DNA of 34,135 bases from Caulochytrium protostelioides (lineage: Eukaryota > Chytridiomycota > Caulochytriomycetes > Caulochytriales > Caulochytriaceae). Made by a program: the position numbers and the translations under genes. Shown in pieces: positions 9,048 to 18,933 of the stretch; the stretch's first letter is position 1, and each line of letters begins with the position of its first letter. Below the pieces are notes generated by a model that was given only the letters and a program-made list of their open reading frames with translations, was not told where the DNA came from and did not search any database. Location of the stretch: the NCBI GenBank assembly GCA_003615045.1, contig ML014305.1, positions 1-34,135 of the forward strand, given 5' to 3'.

Positions 9048-11978
9048 TTAAAAAAACATATGGCGTCGCGCTCCCGATGCCGAGACGAGCGATGTGGCGG
9101 GAACGCGCGATGAGGTATACGCCGTAGAAGCCGCCGCCGATGCGGCGGAGGACGACGATGCACAGGCCAGGGCGGCATGGAGCCCGGCGGTACTCCAAAC
9201 ACTGGACTCGTGGCCGTCGGTGCGCGCCGCCAGCGGCCGCTGCCGTTTGGCCCGAAGCCGGACCAAGCCCTCGTCGTCGTCATCGTCGTTGTTCTCGTCG
9301 TAGCTGCTGCTGCCGTACGCCGCCTCGTAGCCGCCCTGCGTCGTGCCCGGCGCATTCGATGGCCGCCAGGCCCACGAGGTGCCCCAGATCGAATCGAGGG
9401 TCGTGCGGTGCGCGCTGGAGGCGCCCAGCCACCCACCGTACCGTCCCTGAGCGCCGGGGCGGGACCGTTTGCGCGTCGACCCATGCGCAGCAGGCTGCGA
9501 CCAGACGCGGCCCGCGTCCGTCTCGTCCGTGGCAGCAGCGGGATCGACGACGACCTCAGCGCCAGCGGCGGCCGGCGCCGACAGCGTGATGACGGGCACG
9601 CCGGGCGACGGCGCATCACGCAGCGCGGCGCGGCCGGGCAGCGGCAAGGGCCTCGCGAGGCTGACGGCGGCGAAGCGCGCCGCGAGCGTCGCGGAAGATC
9701 CGTCGCGGTCGCCGGAGCCGGCATCGAAGGGGTCGACGTCGGGCGCATGGCGCGGGGTCGGCGACTGCGTGATGGCCTCAGGCAGCGGCGTGGGCGGTGT
9801 CGCGGGCGGGTAGGGTGCCCGTGTCCATGGGCGGCCGGACGGGGGCGTGCCGGGGGGCGACGACGAGAGCACCGGCGAGCGGGACGGGGTGCGCGTGACC
9901 GAGCCCGCCGCCCGACGGGGCGTGCGGCTCCCCGTCCGAGCGGCTGATCGCGCCGGAACGGCGCCAGCGGCCTCCGGCGTCGCCGGCACACCGTCGTCGG
10001 CGTCCGTCTGTGACGGCGACGACGACAACGACGTCTCGGGCGTCGCGGCGACCCCGCGCTCCGAGGCGCATGCGGGTGCTGATGGCAAGCGTGTGGCGTG
10101 GAGATGCGGCGACGCGGACGGCGATGCCGTGGCCGACGTCGCGGCCGACGCTGCGACAAACGGCGACGCGGCAGCGTCCGCGGCCGGGTCCGCCGGGTCT
10201 TGGGCCGGCGTGCCGACCCCCGCGGACCGGGCAACGGCCATCAGACGCTCGGTCAGCGTCAGCTTGCGCGGCGGTGCTGCTGGCGTCGACGACGCGATCA
10301 GCGTGGCGGAGGACGAGGACGACGACGAGCGGGTGGCCGGCGGTGTACTGCCCACGATCGAGACAGCGTCGTCATCACTGATGTCCCTCAGGGGGTCGCT
10401 GCCCAGGGCCGGCAGCGTCGGGAGCGGCGGCGCGTCGCGGGGGGCCGCCGGCCACGCCGAGGGCATTGCCGGCATCCTCGCGGCAGGTCCCGCGGCGGCG
10501 CGCCGCTGAGCCGGAAGAGTCGCCACGCGGCGCGTCGGACTGCTTCGGCGCTGCGAAAGCGACGGGCTGCCGCGGTCCGACCGGGGTCTGCCGGCGCTCG
10601 CCTGCGACGCCGAGAGGTCCAAGCTGAGCTGAGAGAAGTGAGCCAGTGAGGACGACGGAGTCTCGGGCGTGGCGAACGGCGCAGCCGCCGACCGTACGGG
10701 CGACGCACTGGGCAGCGAGCGGAGGGTTCGATGGGACGCGAGCGTGGCCGAGGTCGTGGCCGTGGACATGGCCGATGCCGTCGAGCGCGCCGACGCCGTC
10801 GTGGCGATCGAGAGGGCCGGCGTGGGCGCGGGGGTCGATGTGATCGCCGACGGCGTCGCCGGAACGGCGTCCGACACGGACGCTGCGCCGTCGGCCGTCG
10901 CTGACGGCGCAGCCGCCCCCGACGGCGCTGTCAGGCGCGACGTTGAGGTCATCAGCTCGAGGGCCGGCGACGGGCCGGCGACGGGTTTACTGTCGAAGCC
11001 GACCGGCGGCGCGACATTCTCCACATCTTCTTCGTCCGGCAGCACGGGGCCGGACGGATCGGCCGGTCCGGCCGTCGCCGGCGGTCCCGGCGTGCTCCGC
11101 TGGGATCGCGGGATCGCGGTCGACCAGCGGTCCTGCTCGGTGGCCCGGGACGACACGGCCACTGACGGGTCCGACGGCGCGTCGGACGGCGCGGCGGGAG
11201 ACGCCGCCACGACCGCCGCGGCCGCGGAAGCCGCGACACAGTCCGGGTCTTCGTAGATCATGAACGCCGCTGTCGCAGCAGCAGCCGCGATGGCGGCGGC
11301 GGAGGCCGCATCGCGGGCGCCGCTCGTCGTCTCGGGCGCGCCGCGCCGTGACCGCGGGGCGCTGCCGGCGCGGCTCGCTGCCGCGGGCGACGCCGAGGCC
11401 TCCCGCGGGCTCGCAACCGGCGGCGCGGCGTGGGCACGGGACGGCCATAGCGGCGCCGCGTGGTAGCACGCGGCAAAGACGGGGCCGAACAAGGCCGTGA
11501 GGGTGCCGGCATCGCCGTGCCCGGCGCGCCACCGGCCGTTCGGCGAGCGTGGCCGGGTCGGCGAGCGTCTCGCGGCCGGCGTGGGGGCGGCGTGCGCCGC
11601 CTCCGGCGGAGGCAGGCTTGCTGCGGCCGTCGGGGGGCCAAGCGGCCGCGCCAGCAGGCGCTTCGAGGGGCCGTAGGGCACGGCATGGAGCCGGCGGCGC
11701 GTGGACCGCGGCACGAGCGGGGAGGGGACGTGCGGGTAGACGCGGTGTCCCGCCAGGAGGGCTCGGTGCGATCCTGGCTGGACGCCGACGCAGGGAGTGC
11801 TGCGCAGGGGCAGCGGCAGGGGCAAGGTCAGCGGGTGGCGCGGCGCGGGCGAGACGGGCGGGAGCGCCGCCGCGTCGTCCCGGCACGCCTGAGCGGCGGC
11901 GGGAGCGCGGCCGCTTGATGACGACGACCCTTCCAGAGAGGACGGCGAGGACGCTTGTGATGACGAGGCAGACGACGT

Positions 11979-12011
<33 letters not shown>

Positions 12012-12851
12012 TGCCGATGATTGGGATAATGAGGGCGGCGATGTCGACGACGCGGGGGGCGACGGCGAGGGTGGCGACGGCGATGGGGAGGCCACGAGCG
12101 TGCGCGGTGGCGGTGCGGCGGGCCCCTCTATACTGGCCATCGCCGGCGTCGCGGCCGGCGAGGCCAGCGAGCGGCTGTCGGGTGTGGCCGTGACATGCGT
12201 CGTGCCGGTCGTGGCCGTGCCCGTCAGACGGAACGACGCGTCGGCGCCGTCCGCACACCACGCGCCGGTGACCGGATGGCGCATGGGCGGCGTGCGGGCC
12301 GTCGCCACGACGGCGAGCGCCGTGTCCGGCCGTCGTCGGTGGGCCGCGGCCGGCGACCGCGCTCTCGACCTGGCGGCGGAGCGCGGGTCCGAAGAGCCCG
12401 TCGGCGTCGCCACGGCGGCCGCGGCCATGATGGACGGCGTTGTCGATGGCGTTGCTGCCGGTGACGCCGCGGGCGTCGCCGCGGGCGTCAGGGTCGTGGC
12501 CACGGGAGGGATCAGCAGGATCTCAGTGTGCGGCAACGGCGCGGGCGGGAGGCGCTGGCTGTGGCGGCGCACGCGGCCGGTGGGCCAGGGCTGCGGCGCG
12601 GCACCGGCGCCGGCGCTCGCCAGCGTCCCGCCGCGCCGCGCGCGCCCGGGTCCCACGGCTCCGCAGATGATGCGCGCCGCCGTCTGCGTGACCGGAGCGA
12701 TGCGGCCGGCGTGGCCGGCGGCCGTGCCGGTCGAGCGCGTGCGGGTGGCCGGCGACGGCGACAAGGACGCCGGGCGGCCGCGGGCGGCGGCGGCGGCGGC
12801 GGCGGTGGCGGCGTTCCATCCGGGCAGCGGGGCGACGGCCGGCGAGGCCAT
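9048..12851 (-). CDS. Large disordered, probably nuclear protein of unknown function
   Basis: The first ATG of the open frame is at 12851, giving 1267 residues and ending HMFF. An upstream open extension to 13091 lacks an ATG. The protein is dominated by Ala, Ser, Pro and Thr, with a poly-Ser run from a GAC/TCG repeat at about 11965-12010, and has no recognised fold. Short conserved-looking islands stand out: FMIYEDPDC (about residue 530), EEDVENVAPP (about 607), a predicted amphipathic helix KLTLTERLMAVARSAG (about 860), SDPLRDISDDDAVSIVGS (about 820), and a C-terminal part with TTLDSIWG, an acidic DDDDD patch and basic RKRSR and RLRAKRQR clusters that could be nuclear localisation signals. 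A regulatory or cell-cycle scaffold role is speculation. The frame is open over 3.8 kb with protein-like islands, so I take it as real, but extra upstream exons are possible. Confidence 0.65.
11965..12011. repeat. GAC trinucleotide repeat (poly-Ser codons)
   Basis: A run of GAC units interrupted by a few GAT/TTG variants is translated on the minus strand as a poly-Ser block in the disordered protein. Length variation here would keep the frame. Confidence 0.85.
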
Positions 12852-14158
12852 GGCGGCGCGTTGTGGCGGCGGCGGCGGCGGCGTCCGCGGCGGCGGAGGG
12901 GCCCACGCCGGCGACGGCCACGATCGCAGCGATGCGCGGCGGACCCCTGACGACGGCGGTGTTGGCCCTCGCGACGGACGCGCGGTCGCCGGATCCACGC
13001 CGCGGCTGGGTGGGACGGGAGCGTGGTCCGTCGGGATGCGAGACGAGGGCTCGGCAGCCCCAGCGAACCCGCGATCCGCCGTCGGTGCCAAGGAGGCGTC
13101 GGAGCGCGGCGCACGAGGGCCGACGCCAGCAGATCTTCTTCTCGGCGTCTGCGCGCAGCAGCAGCTCAGCGCTCAGCGCTCAGTGCTCGGCTCGAGCGGA
13201 ACGGCAGCGTCCGGGGCAGGCAGGCAGGCAGGCAGGTCAAGAGAGCCGTGGTCGTGGTGGTGCTCGCATCGTGGCGCGGGAAGGTGGTGGCGATCCTCCG
13301 CGTCGCGGCGGTTCCTTGCCCTTTCAGCAGGTGCGACGCGGCGATGTCTCCCATCATGCGGCCGCATGGGCCGACGCCGTCCGACGCGCGCGGCTCGCGT
13401 GGCCGCCGGCGGCTGTCCTCGATCGTGCGCGCGGCGTCCCCTCGTCGAGCCGCCGCCGTCGGGTCCGATCGCGGATCCTGGCGGACCTCGACCGACTCGC
13501 GCGCCGCACGCGAGGCGGGGCCGCGACACGCCGGTGGTGGTCGCGGATCAGCACGCGCAGCGGTCGCGGGCGGGAACACGGTGGGCGTCGCCGGCGCTTG
13601 GCCGCCTCGCCATGCGACGCGGCGGGCGCTGCGGCGGGCGCTGCGGCGGGCGCTGCGGCGGACCATCGGGCGGGCGACGCGGCGTGCACGGGCGACGCGG
13701 CCGCCCATGACGGCGCATCGTCCGTGAGCGCCGCCGCCGCCGCCGCCGCCGATGCCGCGGCGTCGCGGTCGCAAGCGTTGACCACTCAGCGCTCCGCCAT
13801 GCGCCGCCGCCGCCGCCTTCGTGCTGCGCCGCGCCGCGCGGCCGCCACGCCGTCCCCGGCTCGGCCTCCGCCGCGCGCGTTATATGACGCGACGGTCGCC
13901 GCGGCGCGCCGTCGGAGCCGCAAGTTCCCCGCGCGGCGACGGCGCGGCCGCCAAGCGGCCGTGGGGCGCCTGGCCGCGCCCGGCGCACCCCAGGACCCTG
14001 ACTCCGAGCTCCCTGACTCCCTCCCGCACGCGCCGTCGCTGTCGTCTGCGCCCTCCGTCGGCGTCGTCGGAGCCGTCGCTTCTTCTCGGCACCCGCGGCC
14101 GCTTGCTTCGGTGCGTTCGGTGTGTTCGGTGCGTTCGGTCCGTTCGGTGGTCATCAGG
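12852..14158. other. Divergent intergenic region with several short tandem repeats
   Basis: This region separates the minus gene ending its 5' side at 12851 from the plus gene starting at 14159, so both promoters should lie here. It has a GGCA repeat (13216-13236), a 12-bp unit repeated about three times (13624-13661, GGGCGCTGCGGC), a CCG/GCC run (13731-13752) and a GTTATATGA element at 13879-13887 that could be TATA-like. Long frames on both strands are consequences of GC-rich, stop-poor DNA. Confidence 0.5.
14107..14150. repeat. 9-bp tandem repeat just upstream of a start codon
   Basis: The unit TTCGGTGCG is repeated nearly five times with single-base variants, ending eight bases before the ATG at 14159. 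It would sit in the 5' UTR of the small membrane protein gene and could affect its expression. Confidence 0.85.
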
Positions 14159-14587
14159 ATGGCGGCCCGTCGCGCCGCGGCCGACGGCGCCCCGGCGGAG
14201 CCGGCGGCCGAGCGCGTCGAGCCGATCGCGCGCGCCTGCCACCGCAATGCCCTGATGGTCGCCAGCGCCACCAGCACCCTCGCGTGGCTAGTCGTGACCC
14301 GCCGCGCGCAGCGCCGCCGCCCCGAGCTGCTGCGGCGCAACCCCTTCGTCGTGCCCTTGCTCGCCGGCGTCAGCGCCGCCGTCGGCTTCGGCGGGTACCG
14401 GCTCCTCGACGACCGCTGCATGGCCCAGCATGGCCTCGCGGCCGCGGCCGCCGGCCCTGCGTCAGGGTCCGCGGCAGGGTCCAAGCCGGCCGCCCATCGC
14501 GGCGCCGATCCGCATGCCGCCCGCGGGCCGGCGCCGGCCCCGTGTCCCGTCGCGGCGAAGCCCATGCCGGCGGCGGCGGCGGCCTAG
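14159..14587 (+). CDS. Small two-helix membrane protein, OCIA-domain-like
   Basis: The product is 142 residues, with the start chosen at MAARRAAADG because the sequence upstream is repeat-rich and has no protein character. Two hydrophobic helices, residues about 31-47 (LMVASATSTLAWLVV) and 62-80 (PFVVPLLAGVSAAVGFGGY), are joined by a very basic loop (TRRAQRRRPELLRRN). Cys27 precedes the first helix and Cys87 follows the second. The order Cys, helix, basic loop with a PxxP-like entry, Gly-rich helix, Tyr, Cys resembles OCIA-domain proteins of mitochondrial and endosomal membranes. The residues after about 95 are an Ala/Pro-rich tail. The OCIA link is judged by pattern only; any small mitochondrial inner-membrane protein is an alternative. 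It converges with the next gene, with 128 bp between stop codons. Confidence 0.55.
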   Translation: MAARRAAADGAPAEPAAERVEPIARACHRNALMVASATSTLAWLVVTRRAQRRRPELLRRNPFVVPLLAGVSAAVGFGGYRLLDDRCMAQHGLAAAAAGPASGSAAGSKPAAHRGADPHAARGPAPAPCPVAAKPMPAAAAA

Positions 14588-14715
14588 CCGCGAGCCTCGC
14601 CGCGCGCCGCGGCCCGCCCGACCGTCGGTCCCGCGCGGCGCCACCCGCCGCCGCCCACCGCAGGCCGCGGGGTCGAACGAGTGCCGAGCGACCGTCGAAC
14701 GTGTATGATTAAACG

Positions 14716-17700
14716 CTACCAAGACTCGGGGGGACGCGCATGCCCGCGCCACGGCAGGGGGGAGGGGGAGTCCGTCCAGCGGCGGTCGCGATCGAGCCCG
14801 CTGTGGCGTCGGCGCCGGCGCCGGCGGTCCCGGTCCCGGTCCCGGTGGTCCCGCGACCACCGACGCCGAGACCCGCGGCGGCGTCGCTGCGGCAGCGTGG
14901 GGCGGGTCCGCCGCAGATCGCGTGCCGCGGCGAGGGCAGCGTGGCGCTGCGGCGCCGCGCGGCGAGGATCGCCGTCCGCCCACGGATCGCGCGGCGACGA
15001 CGCGTCGTCGCCCGGCCAGACGGTCCGCTGCTGCCGCCGGCGGGCTGACGCAGGCAGTTGCGCTCGGGCCGCGGAGGCCACCACGCACGTCGTCGCTGGC
15101 CCCGACGGGACCCGAGACGGCCGGACCGCCGCGGCGCGGCCGCTGTGCCCGCGGCCGTCCGGCCGGCCAGGAGCGTCTCGCGACGGCCCGTGCGGCACGG
15201 CGCGTTCGTCGGGCTGCCACGGGTCCTCCGCGGGCGTGAGAGCGTCGCGCGGCCACGACCCCGGCATGGCGCCGTGCCGTGCCGGGTCACCGGGGGTCCG
15301 GTCGCGCGGAGGCCATGACGCCCACCGGAGGGGGTGATGCGGCGCCGCGGACGCTGCACGCGTCGTTGCGCGCGAGTGGGACCGCGTCCCATCCGCCGCA
15401 TCGGAGGACCGGGCGTCGGAGACGTCGGCGTCGGTGCCGGTGCCCGAACGGCGAGGGTCCCTGTGCGTGGCCGCGGCGGGCCGTGAATGCAGTCGCGGTC
15501 GCGGCCGCGGGGGCAGCGGGCGGTGGTGATAGCCATCGGGCCAGTCCTCGGGCGACGGGCTCTCCCAGCGATGCGGAGGAGCCTCGGGTGCCACAGGAGA
15601 CGCCGACATGGCCGCTCGCGCACCCGAGCGAGCGTGGGGCTCGTGGTCGACGGCGCCATGCCACCGGCCTTTGGGCACGTCCGCACTGTCGGCGTCAGCG
15701 TCAGACAGATCGAATCGATCGCGGTCGCGCCCTGCGCCGTGGGCGGGTCGCTGACCGCGGGGCTGCCTCGCCTCCGGAGGGCGGTCTCCATCAGCCGAAG
15801 TCGCGCTGCGGGACGCATGCGACGCCGCCCGAGTCCCTCGCTGCGAAGGCTCCGCCCGGGCATCCGCGACGTCCGACAGGTCCGGGGCCGAGGCGTCGCT
15901 GGCCGAGGCGTCGCCGGCTTCCGGCCACGGGTCTGGGGCCGCCGTCGGTGGCGCGGCGAGCCAGGACGCAGCGAATCCCGGCGGCAGCGGCGTGTCGGAC
16001 GCGGCCAGACTGCGCCCGGCGTCCGGCACCGCGCGGGATGCCGCGAACGGATCGGCCACGAGCGCCGGCGCCGTGTCCGCCGCAGCGGGACCGGCGCTCC
16101 GAGGGGCGACCGGCGGGGACGCGGCTAGCCCCGAGGACGCGTCGGCGACAAGCACCGTCGTCCCCGGCGCGGCGGAAACGGCGGCGGCGGCGGCCGCAGG
16201 AGCCGCGGATGGCGCGCCATTGCTCGGCGAGACCGCCGACGGCGTCGCAGTCGCCGCATTCCCCATTGGGAAGAGCGGGGTGGCTCCGCGCCGCGCGTCT
16301 GGCAGTGTGGCTCCTTGGGCAGGATGATGCTGAGCAGCCGGCGGCGCCGGAACGCCCGGCACCAGAGCGGCGGCCATTGGCGCCGAGGTCCACTCGGCCA
16401 CGGGCGGCGCAGCCAGCGGCATCTCGCGGGCTGACCCCGCTGGCGCCTCCGCGACGCCGCGACGCGCCGGATCGACCCGAGGGTCCGCAACATACGGTGG
16501 CGGCGGGTCTTGGGGCCAAGTGCCGGGGCCGTCCGGCATGGCGGCCGGAAGGTAGGCCGCGGGGGCCTCTGGCAATGGGGCCGCGGGGGCCCTTTTGGAA
16601 GCCAGATGGCCGCCGATCACGGCCCCCACGACGCCGGCGACGCCGGCGGCCGCGACGGCGGGAACCACGAGCTGGCGCGCGCTAAATGCCTTGGAGGGGT
16701 GCGTCGCGACGGCCGCCGCCGCCGGCTCGAGGGGCGCCAACGCGGCTAGCTCGGCCGTCGGCATCATGGCCGGGTCCGCGGGAGGCGCCCGTGGAGCTAC
16801 AGGAAGCAAAGCTTCCGTCGCAGGAGCGGCAGGAGCCGTCGCAGGAGCGGGTGCGCCTGCCGCCTGTTCAGGGGGCGCACTCTGACCAAGACCCACTGCC
16901 TGCACCACAGGGGCCGGCGCCGGAGCAGCAGGAACAGCAGCCGAAGCCGCAGGAGCAGCAGGAGCCGGCGGATCCGTAGGTTCAGCGGCCATGGCGGCAG
17001 GCGCTGCGGCTGCCTGGACGGGCACTCCGGCGTCCTCGGCTGGCGCTGCTGGGGGCGCCACCAGACCCGCGGCGGGCGCCGCGGCAGTTCCGATGGGCTG
17101 CGAGACCCCCGCGGCTTCGGCGGCCACGGGCGCCGCAGCCTCAGGGACGTCCATGCCGCCGAGGGGCACGGGCGGGCCGGCAAAGGCGCTGACGGCCGCG
17201 GCATCGACGGCCGCGGACTCGACGGGTGCGGTCTCGACGGGTGCGGTCTCGACGGCCGCGGTATCCACGGCGGCCTCGTCGGCGACCAGCGCAGGATCTG
17301 CCGCGGGGAGGGCCCTGGCCGGGTCGGGGTCTCCGACGCCGCCGAGGCCGGGCGGCGCGACGGGCGGTGCCGCGGCGGCCGCAGCGACGGCGGCGACGGT
17401 GCCTGCGCCCGTCGCGAGACCCACCGCGGCGCCGCCGGCGGCCGCGACGGCGGGAACGGCGGCAGACGGCGGCGGACCCGCGGGCAGTGGCGGCGCCGGA
17501 GGTGCCGCGGCCGCGGGAGTCACCGGCGGTGGTGGCGGCGGCGGCGGCGGCGGCTGCAGCAGCGGTGGGGCCGCTGGCGGCGCCACGGCCGGCACGGCTC
17601 GGACGGCCGGGTCGAGCTGGCCGCCGGGCTTGAGGGGATCCTGGCCCTGGATGGCGCGTTTGATCTTGGCTTGCACGACGGGATCGGCGATCTCTTCGCC

Positions 17701-18933
17701 CGGGCCGCCAGCGGCTGTGCTCTCGACGTCGTGGAACGCGGCGGCGCCTTCGCGCTGCTGGATGGCAGCGCGCAGGGCCCTGAAATGGTCTGCCAGCTCG
17801 CCGACGTCCGTCGGACCAAAGACCGAGGCGACCCGCTCGGCGAACTGGACGGTCTCCTCGGTCGCCGTCTCCGGGGGGAGTCGGAGATGTTCGGGCTTGC
17901 ACCAGACGTGGCCGCTCCTATTGAAGATCATGGCGGCGCCGCGCGCGGAGCTCACTTCTCGCCAGTTCGACTTGACGAGAAATTCAGGGCACAGCCGGGG
18001 CGGGCTCCAGGGCCCCGCCTTGCTGTTCTGCCAGTACGCGAGGTAGTCCAGTTCTGGCTTGAGCTTGAAAGGCCACGCGGCCACCAAGCTGGTTTGGTCC
18101 GCGCCCAGCTTTTTGAGAAACGGGGGCTCGGCCGGCTGGCTCGGCCGCTCGTAGTCCCCGAGAAGCGCGTTGAGATTGGCCTGGAAGTTCGGCCAGCGCT
18201 CCTTCTTGATCTTCGAGCCTTGATCGTCCCAGTCAATGCCCCAGACGAAGCTGTTGATCTGCTCCATGAGCTGCGCCCAGACGCCGCTCTGGGGGGTCTT
18301 CGGCGGAGGCTGCACGTCGGCCAGCGCCAGGATCCCCACCATGTCCACGAACTCTTCGAGCTTTTTCTTGTTGAACTTGTTGTCGGTACCGCGCTTCGCG
18401 GCGGCCGTGGCGTCCGTGCCGAGCTCGAGGTAGTTGGCCGTGTCCCTCGCGCACACGGCGAGTTCCGTCTCGAACACGGTCTTCAACTCCTTCACGTTCC
18501 ATTGCTTGCCGGTCGGCATATTGCAGAGACGTTTCGCGTGGAACGTGTACACCACGTTATTGGCGCCCGTGATCTGGTGGCTCGAGCTAGCGCCGCGACG
18601 GAAGCGCCGCAGGATCGCTGGCGCCGTGCCGGACGCGGCCATCGCCCCCGGGATGGACGGCGCGCCCAGCAGCATCATTGCCAGCAGCGCCACGAATGCC
18701 AAGCGGCGTATCGACCGTAAGAGCGGCGGCGGTGGCGGGCGGCGGCGTGGCCGGCATCGTGGCCAGCAGGCGGCCACGAGCGCCCGCGCCGGCCGTCCGA
18801 CGGTGGGTGGTGGTGATGGTGGTCGCGACGGCGGCGGGGGCTGGCGTCCGAAGGTGGATGCGGCCGACGGCATCCTCGGCATACTGGGTGAGGTGCTCGG
18901 GAAGTGGCGATACCGGTCACGGGGTCGGGGCAT
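14716..18933 (-). CDS. Large putative type I membrane protein with an unrecognised Cys/Trp domain
   Basis: The product is 1405 residues from the ATG at 18933. A hydrophobic segment at residues 78-100 (LAFVALLAMMLLGAPSIPGA) follows RSIRR and ends AMA-A, like a signal peptide with an unusually long 77-residue Pro/Arg leader; a later ATG or a missed 5' exon is possible. Residues about 115-430 look folded, unlike the rest: Lys-, Trp- and aromatic-rich, with C137, C161, C315 and C345 that could form disulfides, and blocks such as FNKKKLEEFVDMVGILALAD and SFVWGIDWDD. I do not recognise this domain. An Ala/Pro/Val stalk follows, with a VETAP-type pentapeptide repeat. A second hydrophobic helix lies at about 752-774 (VVPAVAAAGVAGVVGAVIGG), followed by SKR. 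The remaining 630 residues are Arg/Asp/His/Pro-rich and disordered. If the leader is cleaved, the domain is outside and the tail inside the cell. Function unknown. Confidence 0.75.
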   Translation of the reverse strand: MPRPRDRYRHFPSTSPSMPRMPSAASTFGRQPPPPSRPPSPPPTVGRPARALVAACWPRCRPRRRPPPPPLLRSIRRLAFVALLAMMLLGAPSIPGAMAASGTAPAILRRFRRGASSSHQITGANNVVYTFHAKRLCNMPTGKQWNVKELKTVFETELAVCARDTANYLELGTDATAAAKRGTDNKFNKKKLEEFVDMVGILALADVQPPPKTPQSGVWAQLMEQINSFVWGIDWDDQGSKIKKERWPNFQANLNALLGDYERPSQPAEPPFLKKLGADQTSLVAAWPFKLKPELDYLAYWQNSKAGPWSPPRLCPEFLVKSNWREVSSARGAAMIFNRSGHVWCKPEHLRLPPETATEETVQFAERVASVFGPTDVGELADHFRALRAAIQQREGAAAFHDVESTAAGGPGEEIADPVVQAKIKRAIQGQDPLKPGGQLDPAVRAVPAVAPPAAPPLLQPPPPPPPPPPVTPAAAAPPAPPLPAGPPPSAAVPAVAAAGGAAVGLATGAGTVAAVAAAAAAPPVAPPGLGGVGDPDPARALPAADPALVADEAAVDTAAVETAPVETAPVESAAVDAAAVSAFAGPPVPLGGMDVPEAAAPVAAEAAGVSQPIGTAAAPAAGLVAPPAAPAEDAGVPVQAAAAPAAMAAEPTDPPAPAAPAASAAVPAAPAPAPVVQAVGLGQSAPPEQAAGAPAPATAPAAPATEALLPVAPRAPPADPAMMPTAELAALAPLEPAAAAVATHPSKAFSARQLVVPAVAAAGVAGVVGAVIGGHLASKRAPAAPLPEAPAAYLPAAMPDGPGTWPQDPPPPYVADPRVDPARRGVAEAPAGSAREMPLAAPPVAEWTSAPMAAALVPGVPAPPAAQHHPAQGATLPDARRGATPLFPMGNAATATPSAVSPSNGAPSAAPAAAAAAVSAAPGTTVLVADASSGLAASPPVAPRSAGPAAADTAPALVADPFAASRAVPDAGRSLAASDTPLPPGFAASWLAAPPTAAPDPWPEAGDASASDASAPDLSDVADARAEPSQRGTRAASHASRSATSADGDRPPEARQPRGQRPAHGAGRDRDRFDLSDADADSADVPKGRWHGAVDHEPHARSGARAAMSASPVAPEAPPHRWESPSPEDWPDGYHHRPLPPRPRPRLHSRPAAATHRDPRRSGTGTDADVSDARSSDAADGTRSHSRATTRAASAAPHHPLRWASWPPRDRTPGDPARHGAMPGSWPRDALTPAEDPWQPDERAVPHGPSRDAPGRPDGRGHSGRAAAVRPSRVPSGPATTCVVASAARAQLPASARRRQQRTVWPGDDASSPRDPWADGDPRRAAPQRHAALAAARDLRRTRPTLPQRRRRGSRRRWSRDHRDRDRDRRRRRRRHSGLDRDRRWTDSPSPLPWRGHARPPESW
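17221..17265. repeat. 15-bp coding repeat (Val-Glu-Thr-Ala-Pro units)
   Basis: The unit GACGGGTGCGGTCTC occurs twice exactly at 17220-17249 and then with changes. On the minus strand it encodes a run of VETAP/VDTAA-like pentapeptides in the stalk of the membrane protein. Confidence 0.75.

Noticed and set aside
12852-13091. 80-codon upstream extension of the disordered protein
   Set aside because: The open frame continues, but no ATG exists before 12851; only a TTG would begin it, which is not expected for a eukaryotic nuclear gene.
12100-13710. 536-codon plus-strand frame opposite the disordered protein
   Set aside because: It is antisense to a better-supported frame, is Gly/Arg/Ala-rich, passes through tandem repeats, and has no ATG-proximal protein-like region.
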